A stretch of DNA of 64,000 bases, taken from positions 135,554 to 199,553 of the forward strand of contig VTPC01008275.1 in the NCBI GenBank assembly GCA_011009095.1. Direction: 5' to 3'. Below the pieces are notes generated by a model. It did no database searches. It was not told where the DNA came from and saw only the letters and a list, made by a program, of their open reading frames with translations. Within the stretch, counting starts at the first letter, position 1. Each line of letters begins with the position of its first letter. Source of the stretch: Ignelater luminosus (Eukaryota; Arthropoda; Insecta; Coleoptera; Elateridae). Both the position numbers and the translations under genes were made by a program. Of this stretch, positions 57,962-64,000 are shown in pieces.

Positions 57962-60065
57962 CTAGACCTGTGACGGCGAATCTTTGGCTTTTGCCACACA
58001 TCCTCGCAATTTGTTGCCAATCCCACGGCCACATAATAGAAAATGAAGACATTTTTTTGATTCCCTTTCTATCAAGGAGTATACCATATCGGCTTCCATA
58101 TGAGTGTGTCCCCGAAGTAAATATTTATGCTCAATTACCTTGAGGTGTGGAACTGTACGCAGAATGTGAAAGTAGCACATGATGATCTGGACATTTCTGT
58201 TTTGAGGACAGTTATTACTCCATACTATGAGATGTGTTATCCGGGAATCATTTAAACTACTTATGTATTTTAGCGTGCAAGACGCCATTTCATTCCCTCC
58301 ACGACCGGCAATCGATTCGTCCCACATCATACAGTTTGCAACTTTCTCATTGGTATCATTAATTGTGTAGTTAAATGACCACAACTTCAAGCTATAAAAA
58401 CTTTGTGAATTTGTTAACACTGGCGAGGGAAGACATTTTTCTAGGTCCACCATCACTACTTTCTAATAATCATTTTGCTTAGCCGTCTCTTTATCAGCCT
58501 TTTTTGTTTGGTACCTTTGTTGCGCTTCTGCTAAATGTTTTTCGTACTTTTCTTGAACAAATGTTTGCTGGTTTACGTTTGATGCTCCTTTAAAGAGAAT
58601 TTGGTATTCGTCACACATGTTGCATGTATCGGTAGCAGGCGCTTTGAACCCTAAATTGAATTCCGTGTTGAAAATATGAGCATATAGCCATTGTTTTGAA
58701 ATGTCATCGTTCCCCATTCGTTCATTTTGACACTCTTCTTTAAAAAGTTGATACATTCGCGCAATATTAAGATTATTTCCTAAATATTGTCTTTTAGTCT
58801 TTCCACGGCTGTAATGTGAGTCGTTAACTGGAAATTTGGCAATATGTTCTCTTATTTTGTTCCTAGTATTCTCACTTAATTTGTTAGCAGGTTGATGTTG
58901 TCCCCTCAGGTCGCTTTCTACTACACCGCTGCTCTGTTTTTTCTTCAAGGCTATTCGTACAAATGTTTGAGAGATGCTTAGAGTTGATAAAAAAAAAATT
59001 CTGGCAGACTCTAGTTTTATTGCCATTCAATGTCACATAATGTTGCAACGAATGCGTTCTTCTTGAAATAGATTCTGGATTTCTACAACGAGCTTTTTGA
59101 ATAGGTTTCTCCTCAATTGAAGAACATACGAATTGTCTTTTATGATGGTTCGAATTTTCTGAATTCCAAAAGTCTTTATGAATGCGTTGCCTATCAGCTT
59201 CAGTAATTTTTTTGCGTACATTTCATCTTACAGGATTCTGAGGAAAATGCCGATTTCACTTCTTTCTTCTTCACTATTTTATTCTTGCTTGACAATATTT
59301 CCTCTCCTCCAGCTCTTTTCTTTTTCCTGATATTTTTTTCCAATTGTGAGGCTCACGCTGTCTTTCTTCCCTCTTTTTTTAAACTCGACTCGTTTTATCA
59401 TCAATTTTAGCTTCTTCATCATTTCCTGTTGATGAACTATTGTCATCAGAACTAGCATTAGTTTCTAGGGGTATGTAATCATCATCTTCCTTGTTTTCTA
59501 TAGCTGGGTGATCGTTGTTTTCATCTGCTTCATTAAGTGTGTATTCGTCGTTTTTAATGGCTTCATTGTCCATTTCTGCTTCCTCAATTTCTTCACTATA
59601 ACTTAAACCATGGTCAAGTTGCTCGCTTGACTCTAAAGCTATAGGAGATTCAGAAGCAATGATTTTGATATTACTACTAGAAAGTTGCTCATCTAAAAGT
59701 CTTTCATCACAGGGAAGGATTAGGGCATCCAAAGCACTAGATGGAAATAATACAGTAGCAGTTTTTTTCTGTTGGCCATCAGTATTATTCTCACGAAAAT
59801 CGCTGACCCCTAAAAGATAGCAATAGCATAACCATGTTAATGCAGAAATAAGATTTTTAGCTGTACCTTCAATAAATGGCATTGTTATATGTGTCCACTC
59901 TGTATTTAGGTCGTCAAACACATGGTCACAATCTTCTTGTTGAGTATTCCCATGTAAATCTGGAATGTAGATTCCTAAACATGCTGTTGTGGTAATTTCT
60001 TCTGACACAGTAGCATCATCTAAGGAGTTACATAATATGAATATTAACCCTGATTGATTGCTCAT
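57962..60065 (-). pseudogene. DUF7869-like multicopy insect gene, copy 2 (nearly full length, broken)
   Basis: Minus strand. 59379-60065 encodes 228 residues, with an acidic Asp/Glu/Asn-rich second half (about residues 150-225). After a short gap, 59033-59221 (YAKKLLKLIGNAF) and 58463-59026 follow with FLSTLSISQTFVRIALKKK, DLRGQHQPANKLSE, FPVNDSHYSRGKTKRQYLG and the Cys pair DTCNMCDEY. After one in-frame TAG, 57962-58456 gives VMVDLEKCLPSPVL, YSLKLWSFNYTI, WDESIAGRGGNEMASC, WSNNCPQNRNVQ and LLRGHTHMEADMVYSLIE. In relatives the SNNC motif is usually SD.C (an Asp), so a likely key acid is lost. Two stops also lie near 59027-59032. Role unknown. A DDE-like transposase ancestry is plausible but not proven. 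Confidence 0.68.
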
Positions 60066-60486
60066 GCCTATAAATGCCTTGATTTCTTGTTTTACAAGCT
60101 TTAATTAATACTATGGACCCTTGATGGATGTTAGGTCCGGTCCGTACTGATAAGTTAAAATTTGTTAAACAAAGGAAAACAAGAGTATTTTATTACATCA
60201 GAATATAACTTTATAACAATAATAATAAAGTAATGTTTTAACTTTAATTTTTGTTTTATCTGCACCTTCTGAATTTGAAGTTATGTTTGAATTATGATCG
60301 CTGTCTTTTTGAGTATTATTGCTTTGTGTGAGCATTGAAATAATTTTCATACCTCTAGATGATTCAGTTATTACAAACTCAACTTACACTAATCAGTCGT
60401 ATCGAAGATTACTTTGAAAATAGCAAACACACACTTTAACAAACACGCATAATTCACAAGTCCGCACAGGAATCGCACTAACTGTT
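60066..60486. other. upstream region of copy 2
   Basis: AT-rich sequence between the copy-2 first frame and the palindrome array. A GGTCCGGTCCG-type short GC-rich patch is at 60135-60145. No gene was recognised. Confidence 0.4.
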
Positions 60487-61112
60487 AGAACCAACTGATA
60501 TCAAGTGGACATAATATCAACTGGCTCTGAAGTAACACGCATGTGGAATCATTTTCAATGGACTAATCATACTTTTTTCGCAAGCATCTCAGAGACAAAG
60601 AGTATTACATGGACATAATACTCTTTCGCTCTGAACGGAGGTGGACTTAATATTATTTGAGATTGACTTAAGACATTTCATAACGCAAATCTTCAGAACC
60701 AAAAAGTATATAAAGGGACATAATATTGTCTGGCACTCACCTACCTTGCCGATAATATCAGGTCTACATGGACTTAATTCTTTATGTGAACAAAGCTTTC
60801 AGAGCCAATAGATATTGTAATGGACATGATATTGTGTGGTTCTGTGATATCATGCACTTAATACTGATGAGTCCTGGCGGTAATACAGATTTTAAACACG
60901 CATCCTTGAGCCATACTGTATTATTTGGACTTGATATTATATGGCTCCAGGGTAAATTGTACTTGATACCAAAAACTAACTACGTATTTTGCTTACTAAA
61001 TCTTTGAGAGAGAAATAGTGATTACCATCGAATAGAGCAGGACAGAAAACCGTAGAATACATAAAACTCGAAATTTTAAAAAATCTGGACTTAATACCCT
61101 ATGGTTCTGGGG
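60487..61112. repeat. array of imperfect palindromes of about 44 bp
   Basis: Each unit is a dyad with halves of the type CAGAGCCA(N)AATATTA meeting at a central TGGAC. The clearest units are 60487-60529, 60590-60633 (AAAGAGTATTACATGGACAT core), 60694-60738, 60800-60844 and 60907-60949. Weaker or half units lie near 60542-60580, 60642-60661, 60747-60791, 60845-60878 and 61042-61112. The centres of several neighbours are about 51-53 bp apart (60716, 60767, 60821) and others about 103-106 bp apart (60508, 60611, 60821 to 60927), as if a 52 bp period had decayed. There is no coding content. Confidence 0.8.
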
Positions 61113-62505
61113 TACAGATTTTAGTAATAAGCTGTGTTGGTAAAGTTGGTAAACAATCATTTAAAAGACAACATAAATCCTGGAGATATGTGATTTTCTT
61201 ATGAACTGAAAACTTTGAGGATGCATACAAATCTAACGGAGACCCGGATCAATGTGGTTTTCTCTTGGAATGGTAAAGTCTGGTACAGACAATGCGCAAA
61301 CAGTAAAGTAAATTTTGACAAAATGTGGATACATATGGGTTTGAAAATGACTGATTCAGTTGTTTTCCATATATATTTCATAAATTTTATGTAAAATCTA
61401 TAAATATGGAACGTTTCATTTTTTAAAATATTTTCAAATTTTCAACTTCAAATTTAAAATTTAAACTTGCCAGCCTCCAATTTGAAAGATGTCAGCAGAT
61501 GTAGTAGCAAAAGCACTACCAACATTGTAAATAAATAATTTAAAAGCATTAGATGATCGGAACATAAATTATGAAACTATTGAAACAAATTTTCATTGTT
61601 TTTATGTTTTTTTTTGAGTAATTACTTTATATTTTTACATAATTTATCAGATATGGTTGTATCACTGGTTGTGAATTTAGGTTTGAAGTTTATATTGAAT
61701 ATTTTTGTTTAGTTAACTCTAGGTCTGGACATATCAAGTGACGTCACACGATGGTGATTATCAATTTTGCCGTTTGCGCGCGCGAGAAAATCATTTTAAT
61801 TTCAATAATTGTTTTCTTGCAGAATCATAGTTCACAGTTATGTACATTTTAATGATTTTTTAAGACTGTTAGGTGTCACTGAAAAATACATAAATACAAT
61901 AAAAGATGTGCATATTCTGCATTAGTAATTTCAAAAAGTTTACTTAAAGTTTTATCTTCAATGTTTAAAGTTATATTATCAACATTTTAGGTTTTGTGTT
62001 TCAAATTAAGTAATTTAAGAGTGACTGACGTACTGGTTTATCCAGTTCGCAACGTTAACATTGTGCATTATGTTATGCATAAATTGTTTAAATTGCTCGT
62101 TTACAGAAGGATTGTTTGAGCAAGTATCTCAATTTACAGATTTTATTAATTTAAACAGATTTTTAAGTTTTGTCTGAATAGATTTCTATGTATGTATGAC
62201 ATTATTACTCTAATGGACATCAATGAATTAATTATCTAACATTATTATTAACATCTGTGCCGTATGAAAGGAGAGACCCGACTCTAAATTAGTTACATGA
62301 CAGTAATTAAGGTTAAGGGTTGTTGCAATGTAGTCAATTGAACTACTACATAGTTTGCTAATCCTAGTGGCCTAGTAATACTACATTGTAAAAGCTTCTT
62401 AAATCGACTTTAAAATTAAGTCACGTTTATCGAGCAACATATCCAGTTGTCTATTCATTGGGCAATGTATCGATAAAATACAATATTCAAATTATTAAAC
62501 TTAAT
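61113..62505. other. AT-rich DNA with no recognisable gene
   Basis: A CpG-rich dinucleotide run (GCGCGCGCG) at about 61777-61786 is isolated. No coding frames of note were seen. Confidence 0.5.
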
Positions 62506-62509
62506 GCCA

Positions 62510-62755
62510 ACACATCAATGTTTACTTCACTGTTGCACTGTAACACATTTTTCAGTTCTTTCGCTGTTACATATGTCTTTTCTTACATAAATAATGACAT
62601 CTCCGTGAATGGTGGTTTTTTGATGGTAGTAAGCTAGCGCTTTATAACTTTCGTCATTACGTAACCAGTGTTCCGTAAAACAGATTATGTCCGGACAGTA
62701 TTGCATCATAAATATTTGAATTTCATCTTGCTTATTAACCCATCTGTACTGATAT
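62510..62755 (-). pseudogene. fragment of a LINE APE endonuclease domain
   Basis: The minus strand reads YCPDIICFTEHWLRNDESYKA, then YHQKTTIHGDVIIYVRKDI. This corresponds to the PDII..TEHWL and HGG..I..K..I motifs of APE-type endonucleases of insect LINEs, with the Glu of TEHW in place. It is only about 60 residues long and there is no RT beside it, so it is an orphan fragment. Confidence 0.65.
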
Positions 62756-62853
62756 GGGTCTGTGAGACCTGAACAAAACCAATTTTTTATAACTGCTTAG
62801 AATTGAACTGTTTTAGGAATTTCTTCTTTTCAGTAGCTAATAGAAACATCATA

Positions 62854-64000
62854 CGAGGGCGCTTCAATAAGTACCCGTGTTAGAAATGAAAACACAATTT
62901 TTTTCAAAAAATTTTTTTTTATTTTTCAACATAGTCTCCTTTTAGAAATATACACTTCTCCCAACGTTCCTGCCATTTTTTTAACCCCTCCAAAAAATAG
63001 GATTTGTCGAACTCTCCAAAATACGCCTCCATCTCGGCGATGACTTCCTCGTTTGAGCTAAATTTTTTTCCCGCGAGCCATTTCTTCATGTTAGGAAACA
63101 AGAAAAAGTCGCAGCGAGCCAGATCGGGTGAATACGGGGGGTGCGGCAGCAATTCATAACGCAATTCATGCAGTTTGGCGACGACAATTCCGGATGAATG
63201 TGCTGGTGCGTTATCGTGGTGAAACAGCACCTTCTTTTTCGCCAAATGCGGCCGTGTCTCTTTCAATTTTTTGTCGAAGCTGTCTAATAACTCACTGTAG
63301 TATTGTCCAGTGATCGTTCTTCCTTTTTCTAAAAAATCCATGAGGATGACGCCGTTCGCATACCAAAAAATCGTCGCCATGACCTTTCCGGCCGATGGAA
63401 CCATCTTCGCCTTCTTTGGAGCAGATTCACCGAGAGAAATCCATTGTTTTGATTGTTGCTTAGTTTCTGGTGTGTAATGATGAATCCAGGTTTCATCAAC
63501 GGTGACAACTCGACGCAAAAACTCCAAACACTGCTTCGAAGTTAACAGCCGCATCCGCTTGTTGTCCACCGTTAGCAATCGCGGCACCCATCGCACCGAC
63601 AATTCTTTCATCGCCAACTTATCATGTAAAATATTAATTGCCGTTCTGGTCGACACACCTACGGCCTCTGCTACTTCACGCACTTTCGTTCGTCGATCAG
63701 TGAGAATCATGTCGTGAACTTTTTGAATGATTTCCTCGGTAACCACGTCTGCCGGACGTCCTGGTCGCTCCTCATCAAAAACGGATGTTCGCCCACGTTT
63801 AAATTCGTTGAACCAATATCTAACTGTGGTCATAGATGGCAAAGTGTCCCCATAAGCAGCATCCAACTTTGCTTTTATCTGCTCGCATTTTTTCCCACCC
63901 AAAAACAGAAAGCAAATTACCGAACGATACTGCTCTTTTTCCATCTTAGCTAAAATCACGAAACACGTCTTACTCAAATGGCTGTCAAATCCAAACTAAC
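62854..64000 (-). mobile_element. mariner transposon copy 2 (cut by the window end)
   Basis: The left terminus CGAGGGCGCTTCAATAAGTA starts after TA at 62852-62853. It lies about 65 bp beyond the transposase stop, as in mariner copy 1. Only one end is in the window. The second TIR would be expected within about 150-200 bp beyond position 64000. The TIR differs from that of copy 1, so these are separate lineages. Confidence 0.85.
62919..63944 (-). CDS. mariner transposase, uninterrupted frame (DD34D)
   Basis: Cut-and-paste transposase acting on its own TIRs in the nucleus. The start is chosen as the ATG at 63944 (MEKEQYRSVI), which begins the conserved HTH, giving 341 residues. An in-frame ATG at 63977 would add 11 residues. 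Domains in order are an HTH with RPGRPADV, the WVPRLLTVD linker, and a catalytic core with VDETWIHHYTPETK (first Asp), HHDNAPAH (second Asp) and YSPDLARCD (third Asp), with 34 residues between the second and third. Oddities: the usual LAPSD is LARCD, FWDA is FWYA, and about 8 residues are missing before VDETW compared with copy 1 (CLEFLRRVVTVDE). The frame is open throughout, so a protein can be made, but the in-frame deletion near the catalytic core makes activity doubtful. Confidence 0.92.
   Translation of the reverse strand: MEKEQYRSVICFLFLGGKKCEQIKAKLDAAYGDTLPSMTTVRYWFNEFKRGRTSVFDEERPGRPADVVTEEIIQKVHDMILTDRRTKVREVAEAVGVSTRTAINILHDKLAMKELSVRWVPRLLTVDNKRMRLLTSKQCLEFLRRVVTVDETWIHHYTPETKQQSKQWISLGESAPKKAKMVPSAGKVMATIFWYANGVILMDFLEKGRTITGQYYSELLDSFDKKLKETRPHLAKKKVLFHHDNAPAHSSGIVVAKLHELRYELLPHPPYSPDLARCDFFLFPNMKKWLAGKKFSSNEEVIAEMEAYFGEFDKSYFLEGLKKWQERWEKCIFLKGDYVEK

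Noticed and set aside
60487-61112. CRISPR array
   Set aside because: The repeats are long imperfect dyads with variable, partly similar spacers in an insect nuclear context. No cas genes are present.
63128-63953. Three plus-strand frames inside mariner copy 2
   Set aside because: Antisense shadows of the intact transposase.

Overview
This window looks like about 64 kb of AT-rich nuclear DNA from an insect, probably a beetle. The reasons are the transposon families present (mariner, Tc3-like, piggyBac, hAT, Jockey-type and other LINEs, gypsy), TATA/initiator promoters, short introns of 56-59 bp, and a small secreted peptide family whose C-terminus recalls coleopteran glycine/proline-rich antimicrobial peptides. 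The order is an inference. There is one 400-base assembly gap (3299-3698).

The host genes I can support best are three nearly identical three-exon genes for a 100-residue secreted peptide: copy A at 41114-41531 (-), copy B at 45945-46362 (+) and copy C at 51354-51773 (-). All three keep the same splice phases and a TGATAAG (GATA) site at a fixed distance of 207-211 bp before the ATG. Copies A and C also have Rel/NF-kB-like sites upstream. This fits an inducible immune effector cluster. A and B lie in an inverted duplication of about 1.25 kb per arm. The spacer between them holds a Tc3-like transposon split by a LINE.

Layout: 1-7 kb has no recognisable gene. A mariner element with TIRs and a frameshifted transposase lies at 7066-8337. 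Then come a dead DDE_3-type transposase (13.2-14.2 kb), four TIR or foldback elements (14.9-15.2, 16.7-17.4, 21.6-22.4 and 23.2-23.8 kb), a dead Tc3-like transposase with its 3' terminal repeat (23.9-24.9 kb), Jockey fragments with a tandem duplication (28.8-29.4 kb), another Tc3-like 3' end (29.5-29.8 kb), a LINE on the minus strand (29.8-31.8 kb), a gypsy RT/RNase H remnant (33.0-33.7 kb) and a piggyBac element bounded by TTAA (36468-38385). The peptide cluster spans 40.7-52.2 kb, with a hAT/CGGBP1-like remnant at 47.9-48.9 kb between copies B and C.

From 55.6 to 60.1 kb lie two tandem minus-strand copies of a multicopy insect gene family that I relate to DUF7869-type proteins. Both are broken. 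Upstream of copy 2 is an array of imperfect palindromes of about 44 bp (60487-61112). A strikingly similar single motif lies just upstream of copy 1. The window ends in a second mariner with an uninterrupted transposase reading frame (62919-63944), cut by the window edge before its second TIR.

The most interesting observations are the peptide cluster with its conserved regulatory spacing and near-identical introns, and the palindrome array beside the DUF7869-like genes.
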